The notes: generated by a model not told the origin, from the letters alone. A stretch of 64,000 nt of DNA from Syngnathus acus (GCF_901709675.1 NC_051095.1:21453956-21517955), one strand, 5' to 3'. Positions 50,811 through 64,000 are shown, numbered from the stretch's first letter. Numbers and translations: made by a program.

Positions 50811-52578
50811 ATTAGAATTTTGTAATGGAGGATATTTGTAAATAGCTGTCTTTCTAAAATGTGTTTTGTATGACTCCTTCTTGTCTCACTTTGCAATACG
50901 TCTGTTTTCATTTCTTCCCAAGTCAACCATGTTATTGCAACAATGCTGTCAAAGCAGACTTTGATTTTTGACTTTGACTTTGACTTGCAGTGTCCCGTGT
51001 TGTCTTTGTTACCGCAAGTGTTGCAAAAAAAGAAATAGCTGGGGGTTCAGAGTTTTGACGTGGCCATTCAACATGCTTCTTGTTGTCTGTGACACTGAGC
51101 GGCTTTGAAAAGGAGAGAGTTCATTCCAACCACCAATGACAAAATCCTGCCCATGTTGCAAGCAGCACTTAACTATGATAAACGAATACTTTGATCAATT
51201 CCGGTGTTTATGAGTTACCTACACTTCTGCCTACGGTATACAGTATAGCAAACCAATGAAAGATGAAACTCGTGTCTGTTTTAATAAGTACAGACACACA
51301 CACGCAGGTGCGAAGAGGCGGGGGAGGAGAGGAAAAAGAAAAGGGGCCATGTATGACAGTGTGACCGCTCTCCAATAAATCATCCGCTTCCCACCGCTCA
51401 TTATCTCCCAGGCTGTCCTTTGTTTTACTTTTTTTTTTTTTTTCGCCGCCACCTCCCTCAGCCCTTGTCATCCTTCTAATTTAGCACGTGGATGTTGCTC
51501 GCCATGAGCCTCACCGTAGGCTGATGTCTGCCATTGTTCAAAGCCACAGTATTATTTTTCAGTGTGCATGTATAAGCAAAAGCTGTTAAAATTGTTTCCC
51601 TATGTTTGAATCATTACTGTCACATTTTATTATTTGATTTCAGTTTTTATTTTGCATCCATTTTTTTCTTTTTTTTTGCCGCTTCTCAGCGTAACCTATC
51701 GGCACCAGCTACAACGGAACGACAACGTTCCGCCAGTTTGGAAAATACTGCATAATGATAAATAAATTTTTCCCATGGAACTTGGCCTTTCTTTGTTCTG
51801 TCTTTGTTTTTTCCCAGCAAGCTTTAACAACACAAGATTCTTTTCTCATCTTGGTGACCACTTCATAGCGGAGGCAGGAACTAGGCCGCCCACTCTCGCT
51901 GTGCTTCCCGCTCGCACCAACACCACCTCCCCTTCCCCCCGGCTCACCTCGGGGGTCAGCAAGACACAGATGGGTTTGTTCTGATACATTAGTCAGATTG
52001 AAATCACACACCGGCTTCAGAAATTCATATTCGGCGGGTGTGGTCACGCTTTTTAGTAGAGTAACTAATATCCGTATCAAGCCACTCTGCCGTGTTGTCC
52101 TCCGAAATTACATTTCTTCATACATGATTACATCTGATTGGCTGCACTTTGCCTTTCCATTGAGTTTGTCCGAAATTACAGGCTGTGTTTATCTGACTGA
52201 AGAGCAAATTCCCCGTCCTTGGTGAAAGCAGAGATGGCGTGAAACATCATTAAAGCAATGGGCATTTTCTCTGACAAACACATCAGTCTTGGTGGGTATA
52301 CTACTTTAGTGGACGTGAGTGGGCGTAGATGAAGAAATTGATGGCCGCAGAGCAAAAAAGTCCACCGAGAAGAGATATGACATGCCTGTGGCTCCAGTGC
52401 ACCCCAACAAACACACACACATATACCACATAACACCGCATACATACTCTGTTGCTTTCATGGTGCCCCAGGCCAGCTACGTTCATCTGCTTTCCTGGCT
52501 CAGTCCTAAGATGCCCCAATAGATCCACATTACTGTGTGTTTATTAAAACCTTCTCCCCACTGAGCTATTCTATGTTG

Positions 52579-52637
52579 CGTGTGTGTGTGTGTGTGCGTG
52601 CGTGTGTGTGTGCATGTGTGTGTGCGTGTGTGTGTGC
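52579..52637 (+). repeat. Imperfect (GT)n microsatellite
   Basis: GT dinucleotides interrupted by GCGTGCG and GCATG units, downstream of efnb1. Confidence 0.9.
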
Positions 52638-53339
52638 ATTTGCCACAGACATCCTGTGTTGTTGCACTCATCGTCACAAAGTAAGAATTTTTACTGCAAA
52701 AGAACTCACTGGAGTCTATTTTTTCATCATTTTTGGGAGCGAAATGTATGAGATCATTTTTTAATGAATTTATTACTCCACATTGACTTGTCCGGTATAT
52801 TTAAACTGAATAAGGATTTGACTCTTTAAACAGTATTGCATCATTGAAATATTTTAATTATTAATAAATGTCTCTCCTCGGTTTTCAGCATTTCCATATG
52901 TCAAAACGTGTACATATTCAATAGCACTTTTTTACACCCCTGTGAGTTCTCACTTGATATGTGAGCATGTGCAATTCCCAAAGCAATTTTTTGTCTTTGT
53001 CATGTAACATGGAGGTTCACACGTCCTTATAGATGGAACAAGTCACCTGGGATAGCAACAGCTGCCAGCACTTTGGAATGGCTTGGAAACAATTTCACGT
53101 TATTTTTCTCATATCTATGTCTTTGAATACCAATTGCGAAAGACACTTACTTTGCATTTGTAATGTGGCATGAACAAAACAAAAAACAATGAAGCAGATA
53201 AGATGTCAAAACAAAATTGCCCTATTTATCCTACAATGATAGTTTGAGTACGGGTGAATGAAATGGGAAACTAACATTTTGTGCTAAACATTGCTATTGT
53301 CATTACACGGTTTGGATCCTAGAGTTTTCTAATTTTTTC

Positions 53340-53885
53340 AGAAATCACATTAGGGGCTAAATGGAGCAGCATATATGAAGTAGCAACCCTTATGTGGGTT
53401 CCCCCCTCATACCTTGGCAGCTCCCACATTCCCAAAGCATGCGTGTTAAGACTCTAAATCAGAGGTGTCAAACTCATTTTTGTTGTGGGCCATAGCGTAG
53501 TTATGGTTTCCCATGTGTGGCCATTAATGACTTAAATAGAAATGGATGGCTCCTCATACTATCACATGCACACAACAGCATCCAGTGATAAAAAGTAGGA
53601 TCGTGACAACAATCCGTCGCAATATCTCACTGTTACTAAAAGGAAGACAATTTACAGACACATGATTTCCCTTTGCGGGCCACATAAAATGATGTGGTGG
53701 GCTGGATCTGGCCTCCAGGCCTTGAGTTTGAGAACTATGCTCTAAATTGTGCCACAGGATTAAATCTGAGCGTAAATTCTGTATTGTCTGTCTGTGCCCT
53801 GCAATTTGGTGTACCCAACCTCTCAGACAAAATCAGTTGGGATATTCTCAGATTCACCCGTCAGGATATTTGCTCATGATATGAA
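53340..53885 (+). repeat. Teleost dispersed repeat copy interrupted by a hAT-type insertion
   Basis: The left part (to 53459) has degenerate 'gtgggttcc', 'cttggcagctcccacattcccaaagcatgcgtg' and 'aagactctaaat' blocks. The right part (from 53740) resumes with 'ctctaaattgtgcc', 'ttgtctgtctgtgccctgcaattt', 'ggtgtaccca' and 'aatcagttgggatatt'. These are the same blocks in the same order as in the copy near 39598. The two halves are separated exactly by the 280-bp element at 53460-53739. The copy is strongly decayed and has a small internal deletion relative to the family pattern. Confidence 0.65.
53460..53739. mobile_element. Short non-autonomous hAT-type element with 8-bp target duplication
   Basis: The element begins CAGAGGTGTCAAACTCA and ends with a sequence whose reverse complement is CATAGTTCTCAAACTCA, so the 17-bp terminal inverted repeats match at 14 positions. 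It is flanked by identical 8-bp copies of ctctaaat (53452-53459 and 53740-53747). An 8-bp target duplication with CAGNGGTGTCAAACTC-type ends is characteristic of hAT-superfamily transposons. At about 280 bp it has no coding capacity, so it is a MITE-like derivative. It contains the 'gcgggccacataaaatgatgtggtgggctggatctggcc' blocks, listed here in part, that are typical of such fish elements. Confidence 0.88.
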
Positions 53886-55409
53886 ATAAGGGGTCTAATT
53901 CAACTTGGTGCTGCCAATGGAGCCTGTAGGGAAGCCACAAACGGAAAATATAAAGTTGTCAGTTGAGAGTGTAACACGATAGTGAACCAGAGGAGGGAAA
54001 GAATTCAATAACTTGTACAATCCTTTTGACGGCGCTCGTCGGCTCAATCTTCAAGTTTCGACTTGGTTTGTCTTGATGTTATTTTACACCGTCGGCTTCC
54101 CGTGCAAAATCTGCTTTGCATTCCCACATTCCCCTTGATCCGCTGGCCAGTTCAATCTGGTCAATTCCTCTGCTGTGACCGCACGCCCGGGGGGAGAGGG
54201 CATCAATAGCTCTTAAGCCTGTTGGTGTGCCATCTCCAAATGTTTTTTCATATGGAGCGTGCAGGAGACCCGTAACTTACACCGGAATCAATGTGACATG
54301 CAATGGGAATTGTTCTTTGCCATGTAATGCGCATATCAATATTTTATGAGTTAATGCATCACTCACCGTTCGTAAATAATGCACACAGGCCTTTCATCAA
54401 ATGTTGCTCATCAAATATCAAGCAGATTTTAGGATGGTTCACAGAGCTACGAGATGAAGGCACGAAAGGAGAGTTAATTATAGTCAAAGATTCTCTCTCG
54501 CTTGAGACAAAACACGGTATGAATGCTGAAAAGTCTTTATTTCACTAATTACTCTTCAAGTTCTCATCATTCTACCCCATTCACATTTTGCGCATCAATT
54601 CCAACTTTTCCGATTTGAAAATACTCACCACATTCATTGGAAGAATTGTTTTCCACATTCCCCAAATTCCTACATTTCCCACAATTGTTCCTTTCCTGTG
54701 AAAATGCTTCTCACTGGTATTTTTGTGGACGTTGTGCAATATGAACCCATGCTTCCATGTTTGATAACTTATGAAACCAATTCAAATCATTTCAACATCT
54801 GACATTTCTGCACATTCAGGACATTTAAACTGTTGTTCACATTATTTTTAATTATTCCACATTGTCCATAACAACATTCTCAAATCAATACAGACATTTT
54901 TCTGACCTACATTCTCCTTCAGCATTTCTCGACCGATTCAAAACATTACCTTTTTTAAATAGTTCAGCTCATTCAGACCTCCTGGATACTACTACTACTA
55001 CTTATCACAGTCCCCAAATTCTCAATTTTCACCATAGATTTTCCAAATTATATAAATTTAGGTGATTCAATTCATACTACTCGAATTCCAGTGTGAATAT
55101 CATCAGTTATTTTTAAAAACATTTGAGCAAATGTGTTATTTCAACGGCATGTGTCCTGCTGGCAGTTCTTCACATTTATCAGTAGCCAAGAATAGCTCTT
55201 ACTTTAAAAAAGGTTGCTGATCTCTTTTCTCTGTTCTGCTGATCTCGTTTTATACCATAAAAAGAGGATTTAAACCCACACATGCGCACACATAAATTGA
55301 TGTCACTGTTATGACCACAATGTGACGAACTGAGCTTATAATGAATGGGCCCTGTTCTCAGATTCATCAATCATACACAGAGTGACAGAACTTTAAGAGA
55401 ACTACCTAA

Positions 55410-55534
<125 letters not shown>

Positions 55535-56176
55535 GTGCATTACAGGTGTGGAAACCACGTTTGGAAATGGGAATAATTCCATCTTTTTATTCCGCTCCAC
55601 CCCTTTTAAAAAGGAACAGCTTGCTCTCAGACTTCCTCCGTCTCACATCCCATTTCCATCCACACTCCCTCCCTCCCTCCCTCCCTCCCCGATCCACACA
55701 TTTTTCATCCCACCACCAACATCAGCACCTTTCCCCTCCTCCATCTCCTACTCTCAATTAGGCCTTGCCTGGAATCGTAGACATTATCTCTGCTGGCCAT
55801 TTATATAATACGACTCCAGAACGCATTTGCACAATTTTCCAATTACAGTATTATGCCTTGAAGCTTTGCTTCCTTGTGACTTTCTCGTTCCCCTCGTTCA
55901 CTCAAACTACTTTTTGTGTTTGACACCAGCAAAGAGTCACCTTGCCAATACAGTCATACGCTGAGGAATGGGAGCTTTCTTTTTTCGTATCGGTGTTGGG
56001 AAGCTAATTAACAATTTGTCCTGCTAAATGGCAGATAGGTGAAGGACAGGGAAGAGCGTTGCGATATCTGGGCCACATTTTTGATGAAAATGTTGAGTTG
56101 TTTACAGTAGCAGTATTCTTCAGAAAACAAACTTAGGAAGACCAAGTTAACTGTACTACAATGTGAACATTTCAAA

Positions 56177-56270
56177 CATCCATCCATTCATCCATCCATC
56201 CATCCATCCATCCATCCATCCATCCATCCATCCATCCATCCATCCATCCATCCATCCATCCATCCATCCA
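56177..56270 (+). repeat. (CATC)n tetranucleotide array
   Basis: About 23 units of CATC with one early CATTCATC variant. The array abuts the tail end of the inverted dispersed repeat that starts at 56271. It is best read as an expanded version of that element's (TGGA/GGAT)n tail on the opposite strand. Confidence 0.95.
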
Positions 56271-56510
56271 GCCATTTTCTGTACCGCCTGTCCCCACGGG
56301 GGTCGCGGGCGTGCTGGAGCCTATCCCAGCAGTCATCAAGCAGTAGGCGGGGGACACCCTGAACTGGTCGCCAGCCGACCGCAGGGCGCACAGAGACGAA
56401 CAACCATCCGCACTCGCACTCACACCTAGGGGCAATTTGGAATGCTCAATTGGCCTACCAAGCATGTTTTTGGGATGTGGGAGGAAACCGGAGTGCCCGG
56501 AGAAAACCCA
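56271..56510 (-). repeat. Inverted, 5'-truncated copy of the teleost dispersed repeat
   Basis: Read on the + strand it goes gccattttctgtaccgcctg, ggggtcgcgggcgtgctgg, agcctatcccagc, cctgaactggtcgcca, gggcaatttgg, gtgggaggaaaccggag and agaaaaccca. That is the reverse complement of the 3' half of the family seen at 39598. It is well preserved. The tRNA-like head is missing, because homology stops at about 56510 after aaaaccca, which suggests truncated insertion or loss. The expanded (CATC)n array at its + strand start is its tail. Confidence 0.85.
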
Positions 56511-56810
56511 TGAAACACAGACATCATAAATAATTCATGATGGTTTATAACCAACAAGGAGCCAGCAAAATATATTCTATAATTTGTACGTAGCAACACA
56601 GAAGAGCTAAGATTCTTTTTAATGGGGCGGGGGGGGGGGGACATGTTTGTTCAGTATTTTCTTGTCAAGCAAAGTTAAATCTCTTAATCAAATAATTACA
56701 GTTGTATGTGCAGCATGAAATACATACTGCAATACATATTTGGTGCTTCACTGACATGCATATCATATACAGTATATAAAGTACAGTTGTCAGTCACAGT
56801 CTCAATTTTA

Positions 56811-56842
56811 ACTACTACTACTACTACTACTACTACTAATAA
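56811..56842 (+). repeat. (ACT)n trinucleotide microsatellite
   Basis: About ten ACT/CTA units followed by AATAATAT. Simple repeat. Confidence 0.92.
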
Positions 56843-58264
56843 TATATTTATTAAATAGCAACATTTGTCAGTTTGAATTTATTATGAAAATATATTGATT
56901 AGTGAATACAAATACAAAAACATCTATTTTACTCATCGTGGTATTTCAAACAATTAGATGACAAAAGCGTTAGTTCTAGGAAATGATGAAACGATTGTAT
57001 CAAAAGAGCCACTAGCTGCACAAGTCACCGTAAAACACTAAACTGGACTAAACATTGGCACTTACGTATATGATTAAAGACTTCTCCACTAAAAGAATTT
57101 GTAGTGATTTAAGAGCTTTTCGGGGGTGAGATTGATGACAAATTGTGCCCACCCACTTTTAAAAGCTCGCTTCCTGTTTTTTTCCATTCCCAGGCAGGCA
57201 GGCAAGCATTGCAATGTGGATTTGTGGTCTGTCACAGTCTGACATCACTCAGTGCCTGAATTGGTAATTCATTGCCACCAATAAGTGTATGCACAGCCCT
57301 CTTGTTCACTTCAACCTGTGAAAATATGATAGGATTAATATGATTATATAAGATTAGCAGAACAATTTCAGCTTCTTACGAACAAACATGGGGGCTCTGT
57401 GTCCCAGACACCTGTCAATCAGCAGCCAAAGAGCTCCCTCCCCACCACCAACATTGTTCAGTTGGTTAGGTGGCCACCCGTACCTTCTTTTGCGGACTGG
57501 GCAGCGAGGAGTCCCTCTGCCCGCAGATGACCGCGTTTGCCGTCCTGGTGTGCCAATTTTGGATAAATATCTGCGAGACAACCCATGGAGGTCGGCTTAT
57601 GGAAATGTAAAAGTTGGACTTTGAAAGATTCAGAGCAGCGGACTTTGAGCAAGGAGACCAACTGTGTGGCCTCTTAAAGCACCTTCTTGTCGGATAGGCA
57701 GCCGAAGGAGAAGCCCATAGGTGCAAATGTAGGTTAAATGAAGCCTAACAGATTTCAGTTGAATATATAGCGAACTATGAACAATTCATCTTAGATAAAG
57801 CCTCAGAACGCATTGTGTTTGCGTATCTTGTTGACTTATGAAAGAAAAGAGACAGACGTGACAGAAAAGGCACCTAAGCTGCTCATTTTGTGCACACACA
57901 CACACGCTGCTCAGAAACTGCTAATTTCTTGCTTTTTTAAGTCCGTCATAGAAAGGTGAATCATTGTATGGGGTTTGACATAAACGATGTCTGTACAATG
58001 ATTTCCAATGGACAAACTCTGATTGCTCCCTCACGTGACTCCCACCAAGACATGAAGGGAGGGGGCGTGGCCACATTCCTCTTTAAAAGTGGTCATCTCT
58101 AAAGCAAGTAGTTATTTCATTTTTTTCTCCAAAATGACCTGTGCTTGTTCATAAAAAATAGATCATCACGGCTTTTGTGTCTCTTTAACCTACACTCGAG
58201 GTTGTTCAGTTCTCAGGAGAACAATTATCCACATTTTGTGGTTTCAGTAGCATCATTTGTGAGT

Positions 58265-58268
58265 TTGT

Positions 58269-58321
<53 letters not shown>

Positions 58322-58333
58322 TGTGTGTGTGTC
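58265..58333 (+). repeat. (GT)n microsatellite
   Basis: A GT run of about 69 bp with a GAGT interruption near the start and a TATG interruption near the end. Open frames reading CVCV or THTH are artefacts. Confidence 0.96.
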
Positions 58334-59236
58334 CGTAGCCCCTGTGAGCAATCCTCCTCCCCTCCCTTCATTGGGGCTTGGGACCAGCATAGCCAAGTTG
58401 CACGAGTCACTACACAACATAAATAGGCCACAGTTTTTTTCCTCTATAGTTGCAACATTCATCACAACATTACATTTTCCCTGCAATCTAAAACTAATGA
58501 GCTTTACATTCATACTCTAAGGTTGACGCCGTCTGTTTGGATTATAGAGTTGTGCTCCAGGGTGGCCCAAGAGCTGAGTGGGTTATTGTATCAATTCCTG
58601 GAAATCCAAGCCAACGCACAAACATCACTGACCACCCATCTGCAAAATAACTGACCTAAATACTGGCTAACATCTGTGGGGGCAGAAGTGTCGGAGGCTA
58701 AGGGACAGAGAATATGCAAATGAGAGCATGCATGATTGTCTGTTTGACTGTGACAGCAAAAGAATAATAGAGTATTGTGTACACTAACAGAGCTTCTGTG
58801 TGTTGAGATTTTCATCCGAGCTGAAAAAGGTCACATCAAAAGTAGTTGAAGCGTAGAAGCGCAGTCAGGAGCACCAGTAAGGACACTTGTCAGGTTGTAT
58901 TAGACAACGCCTCACTTGGGTGACTGACCTGAACATGGGACCCCGGGACTGCCCTAGTTTAAAGGGTGCAGCAAAAGATTGGCTGTATGTGCGTATGTAT
59001 GTGCGTGCGAGTGTGTGTTACTCTGCCTAGGGTATAGCCATTTATCCATTGGGAATCAAAAATTGCACTTTTTGCAGGAGCAAAAACCGCTCTGGGGGAG
59101 TGTTGTTTCCAAGGCGACTACTTTTTCCGCACGTAAGACGCTGACATCAGTCGAACTTAGGCATGGGGGGTTGGGGGTGGTCGGCTGGGTTAAGTGAATA
59201 TTCATGAAGGGCAGGGACTCATTTCAGCTCAATAAT

Positions 59237-59281
59237 CACACACGCACGCACGCACACGCACGCACACGCACACACACACAC
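59237..59281 (+). repeat. (CGCA)n/(CA)n microsatellite
   Basis: CACACGCACGCA units resolve into CACACACA. It resembles in composition the compound repeat at 19383. Confidence 0.92.
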
Positions 59282-62200
59282 TCAAAAGAAGCACACAAGA
59301 AGTACAAGGACTTTTTCCATTTCAGCAGGCACATATTCATCTCACGCTTCACTGCACTCATTCATATCAAAGGTGAGCGCTTGTAACATACAACAGCTGA
59401 ACACACACACTCAAAGACACACGTTCACACACACCATCTAACTTAACTTCCCTCGTAAAAATAACGTCTGATAATCGTGAATAACATCATGACGGTAGTT
59501 GTTTCTGCAGCCACAAGCTCAATTAGTGCCTCTCTTGTTTCCTCATGAAATAAAAATGTCTCTGGGCTAAAGCTGCCATATGCAAAAGAAGCAACGGCTT
59601 CACTTTGAGCAGATGGCTCCTAGATGCACCGACAGCTGGATACGCGTTCATGCCGACATTGTTATACACTATAATTATTAAGTGGACCCATTGTAGGAGT
59701 TTTCCTCCTCTGCTTTCTACTTGGTACTGCGGAGGCTGAAGTGGTTGTAAAGTGGGAGGAGCGGACTGCGTGATGAGAAGATGAACTCGAGGGCAGCCAG
59801 TCAGTCTGGACGTTTGGCAGCGAGACAGCAGATTCCATTTCCATGCCATTCTGCCTTGTCTCTAGCGGAATCGGACTTGACCTTCACAGGCGGACGACTC
59901 TAGAGGCCCGGGCCTGGGCTTTTTACCTCAAACCAGATATGCTGCAGCAGCAGCGGCACACAAGAACGCACAATGGGAAAAACATTTGTGCATTCTGCAA
60001 GATAGAATGCACGCACACACACACTCCAAAAAGTCTCTTATAATTTAGTGTAAAGGAATGATACAAAGGACTGAAGAGACCAGATTGTCTTTAGAGAGCC
60101 AACCCTCGGCGCAGATGGCTCTGTTTTTCATCTTTGCTCTCATGAGATCTCATTTTCTGAGCTCTGTTCTACTATTTCACTGTTTTCTACCATTTCAGTT
60201 TGTTTCTATAAAACACCAGCTCAATCCGGTTTTACAAAACAAATATCAAACAAAAGTAATTACGTTCCAAGGCTGTATTTTTTTTGGTCTTATTCTCTTA
60301 GTTGGTTTGAAAACCCACCCCCCACCCGCATCTTTAAGCAGAACAGAACTTCAGCCACTCAAGGTTTTGCTAACCCCCCCCCCCCCCTTAAAGCTAGACT
60401 GAAATAGAGCTTTACAAGAAAGTGACTCTGGGCTCTCCGGTTAATTGACCACCTTAATGAGTGTCAAACTGTGTCGGTCATTAGATTGGGGGTTGCTAGG
60501 GGTCACCGCTGGCGTGAGTCAAACAGAAAGAAAGTAACGATGACAAAAAGGAAGGCTGTGGGAATTGTGCTGTATATTTGTGTTTGTGTGCCTGCGGTGT
60601 GACGGATGGTGTGGCGAGATTTGTTCATGTGCACCGCTTCGGGGCAGCACCTGTCCCGCTAAGTATCCCTGACATAACAGTCGGAGCGGAGGATATTCTT
60701 TCATATCTACCACATCCAGATTTGCCCTCCTTCATCATTCCACCAGCTTCATTAGTTTTTCTGCCTCTGCAGCAGCTGGCCGCTTCTAGACAAAAATAAA
60801 TCTAATAAACAAGTCGGGGGAAATAGAAAAAGCTCCAGTAGTTTGCAGGACCCTGCTGGGCCTTCTGTCATTTTCCATCTCCCCCTCAGCTCCACGATTT
60901 TAAAACCAGTGGCAGTAAATGACCGGCATCATTGAGTCTGTCGTCGCTGATGAGATTTTTACTTTCTGATGATCACGACTCCCTCCTGAGAGGCGTGCAT
61001 TTACAGCCTCATTTCGAAAGCATATTGCAAACAAACACGCCATGTCCTTGTCCCTGGATTTGGTGTTCCATACAAAAGCTCCTCAAGGGTACACGCAGAC
61101 TCGCTCATACGCGTGCAGGCACGTGCACACACCTAAAGCCGCTGTGTTATTGGATTGAAATGGAGCCCACCATTCATTTCCTTGGAGTATTGATTTAATC
61201 AACAGCGTATCATGTTGGAGCCCGTATCATTTGATGAAACACATACTGCAGGCGGCCAAAAGAAGCGATCCATCACCATTTAGTCGGACAGGCCTGTGTA
61301 GTCTAAACACGGAACCATTACGCATGGTTTAACATGGACACTTTGACCTCTGGGAGGTGACAAGGTCAATGATATCATTAGACAGGAGTCAGTCTGTGTG
61401 CTGGAGTGAGACTAATTGCTATCAGACCTCATTCACAGCTAATAACTTCTTAGATTTGCTTCAATACTCATACGATCCAACGTCGAATATTTAGTGTCAC
61501 TTTAGAGGCAACACGTGGCAAGCTGCCACGCATTTTGGTGCGAAACGGTAGCTTGGTGGCTCCCTTTATCCTAAGGCCCCGTTAATCTATTCAAAGGTGG
61601 CTAAGCTTACAAAATGGCTCCAGGGTGATTTCCCACACACAGATAAAGCCCACACTTGAAAATCACTTTCAAAGCAGGCGCTCCTCTCCAGATGCTTTGA
61701 AGCCCAGAAGAAGAGCCCGGAAAAAGCGCCACATGGGATCCAGACATCTCTTGGGTTGGACAGAAATATTACTGATCCCGCTTTGGCTACTGATTCCGAG
61801 CTTCCATCTCTTGACTCAATCAAGTGACACCAACCTCGGCTCACCCTGGAGGCGCCCACTGCCGCACGCTTGCGTGCGCGCACACACGCATATAGCCATC
61901 GGCCATCACGGCTTTGTCAGCGACCTCACTGGACCATGAACACAGACGGAGCGCTGTGGAATGTCAGCGGGGTCAGTATTGACTTGGTGCTCAAATGGAC
62001 GTAGACGAGCACATGCAAGCACACTCACTCGCACGCACACACAAATGAGCAGAGGAAAGTTGATCCAATGACACAAGAGCTGCCCCAGTGTGCAGCTAAC
62101 CGCCTTATCTCCCTCTGGCCGCGCTCGTCTTTCCTCTCAACATTCTTTTGGGTATTTGGCCGAGACCTTTTCTTTTTGTGTGCCCTTTTCAAAGACCTGC

Positions 62201-64000
62201 TTTATGTTGGGAGTCCTCCAGCCAGCGTCCTCACTGCCCCTCTCGCCTGCTTTCCCTCCATATCGCGTTCCCTCTGCACCGACTTGCTTCCTTGCCATCA
62301 CATCCTTCTCCCCCATGCTCTAATTTCCTCCTCCCACTATCCCAGCCCAGGACTGAAGAGCATTGCCACCTGCAGTGGTTTTGCGTGAGTCCAAGAAAGA
62401 AGCGTAACGGGCCTATGCGCCACCGCAGCGTGAGGTTAGACTAACGAGACCGGCGATTGGTTCTTTGTAATGGAGCGAGAACATCTTAGTTGGAAGAGAC
62501 AGGGGGAGTGTTCCTGGATACGTATGTGGGCGGATCTGTGAAGGGTTGCCCAGCAGCCTCAAAAAGCCCCGCAGTAATCTGTCATGGGATAACTGGGACG
62601 ATAGTGATCACACTTCAGAAAGCAATTGCACCCTGCTACCTACACATATATGCGCTTTGTTTAGATGATCTGCGCATTTTTCGTCCCCCATGCTCTCCTA
62701 CGTGAATACAATCAACACAATACCTGTGTAGCTTTCGGGAAGCCTTTGGACTAATCAGCTCTGACAGGTGGAACAAAACCATTTAATACAGGGCTGATTT
62801 CACATCTGAGCGGCTCGTCATTTACATAAGCCTTGACAGTCTGCTCACTGAGCTGCGACAGGCATGTGGTGCGCCCAGAGAGACTGGAAGGCTGTTCCAA
62901 ATATTCTACCCCTGACCTCATCAAGGAGAAGGCTACGCTTTGCTCCATTACATGCAAAGACTCATTAGGGTACACGTGTGCATGTCTCAGCAAACGTGGG
63001 CTCACATGAAAGGCATACTGTAGAAGCAGTATTGTGCGAACGAAGGTCTCGAGCCACCAGTAGACATTTTGTAGCCCTTTATAAGGCAAGAAATCAAAGG
63101 ACATGCCTCACTACAAGCAAAGAGAAACACATGATTAGTCCCTTAAGGCCAGATCTCACTGACCAGCAAAGGTTTGCAAGTGTGTGTGGGCACATAGCTT
63201 TCTTGTTTCTTTCTCCATCAGGGTTCGTTCAAGGTTGAAAATGGTCGCAAAGACGTCCACCAACTATTTGAATGGTCTCAAAGGGTTTGTTGTTTTCAAC
63301 GCGTTCAAAATTTGATGGCATCAACAAAAACTGTTTGCAACCATTCGTCTTTGGAACTGTTTGCGATATTAAACAAACCATGACAAAAACATCCAAATTT
63401 TGAGCTTTCCTTTAAAAGCATCAGAAGAGTAAGGCAATGACGTACAACCATTTGGAATGTCCCGAAGAAGAAAAAAACAGATGCAGTTGATGACAAAAAC
63501 ATTATGAGAGCTATAAAATAGGCCCAAAAACGATTAACTGATGAGTTCAAGTGCAAAATCCTACATCATTTTGCCATTGCTTACTGGCAGACTCCCTATG
63601 ATGGCGTACATTTTCCAACCCTGAGAAGCCAAACAATCCTATGAAAACTTATGGAAAATAAAGGTTTTATTATTTTAAATACCATCCTTGAACCAATTAC
63701 GAGCGTATTTACGGCATCACAAAACGGTCATTTGTCATATACGTCGTTCCCATGAACTCATTGCTAATACTGGTTTGATTGTGCGTTGGATCTGAGTGTA
63801 AAATATGATTATTGTGTGAAATAACCCAAGAGAGATAATGTCGTTGGTGAGATTGGTGTTGGTAATCAAGGATTCTCAGAGGAAGCTTTCGCTGATGTTT
63901 GTTGCAATCAAGTAGGAGCTTGAAGAAGATAATTGACAATGTGCAATCAGTGTGACTACAATTCAGATACAAATTTAATTGAAGGTTGAGAATTAGTTAA

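Larger units (their letters stand above)
48618..50830 (+). other. efnb1: efnb1 3' untranslated region (end inferred)
   Basis: Sequence after the TGA shows no further coding potential or splice context. It contains a UG-rich tract (49431-49490), a shorter GT-rich piece near 49037-49066, a 16-base A tract at about 49661-49676 and AT-rich stretches. The first strong AATAAA on the + strand is at 50805-50810, with a GT-rich region (tgtgttttgtatg) about 50 bases downstream, so cleavage near 50830 is proposed. Earlier weak alternatives include ATTAAA at 50715. Later AATAAA strings at 51374 and 51761 could extend the transcript. The end is inference without transcript data. Confidence 0.5.

Noticed and set aside
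56163-56465. Open frames reading HPSI or GWMD repeats
   Set aside because: They are translations of the (CATC)n array and the adjacent dispersed repeat.
57354-57624. Open frames on both strands in a GC-rich patch downstream of efnb1
   Set aside because: No recognisable domain or splice signals. Overlapping frames on both strands are expected in GC-rich sequence.

Overview
This window is vertebrate nuclear DNA, most likely from a ray-finned (teleost) fish. It is intron-rich and full of long (CA)n/(GT)n microsatellites. It carries dispersed repeats of the kind common in teleost genomes, and one recognisable protein-coding gene, split into exons with GT-AG junctions. I saw no bacterial-type operons, CRISPR arrays, rRNA genes or tRNA genes.

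The gene is on the + strand and encodes ephrin-B1 (efnb1), a transmembrane ligand for Eph receptor tyrosine kinases. Four coding exons join in frame: exon 2 (15274-15551, most of the receptor-binding domain), exon 3 (38911-39003, end of that domain), exon 4 (44609-44725, extracellular linker) and exon 5 (48223-48617, transmembrane helix, conserved cytoplasmic tail and C-terminal YYKV PDZ motif). Intron phases are 2, 1, 1 and 1. Together they give about 294 residues. The first exon (start codon, signal peptide, first roughly 40 residues) was not found and probably lies upstream, so positions 1-15273 are read as the 3' part of intron 1. Intron 2 is about 23.4 kb, intron 3 about 5.6 kb and intron 4 about 3.5 kb. 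The 3' UTR probably runs to about 50.83 kb. From there to 64000 I recognise no gene, only repeats and non-coding sequence.

Mobile elements: several decayed copies of one teleost repeat (tRNA-like head, TGGA-type tail) lie near 32, 39598, 53340 and, inverted, 56271. A short hAT-type element is nested inside the 53340 copy with an intact 8-bp target duplication. A second hAT-type element at 24502-25492 still encodes a short piece of ZBED-like transposase.

No undescribed gene system is evident. The most unusual unexplained structures are: a cluster of GCTAA/TTAGC motifs with a perfect 12-bp hairpin at 21.87-22.02 kb; a 138-bp tandem duplication at 16.45-16.73 kb; a CpG-dense 200-bp block near 1.46-1.62 kb; and a UG-rich tract inside the efnb1 3' UTR.
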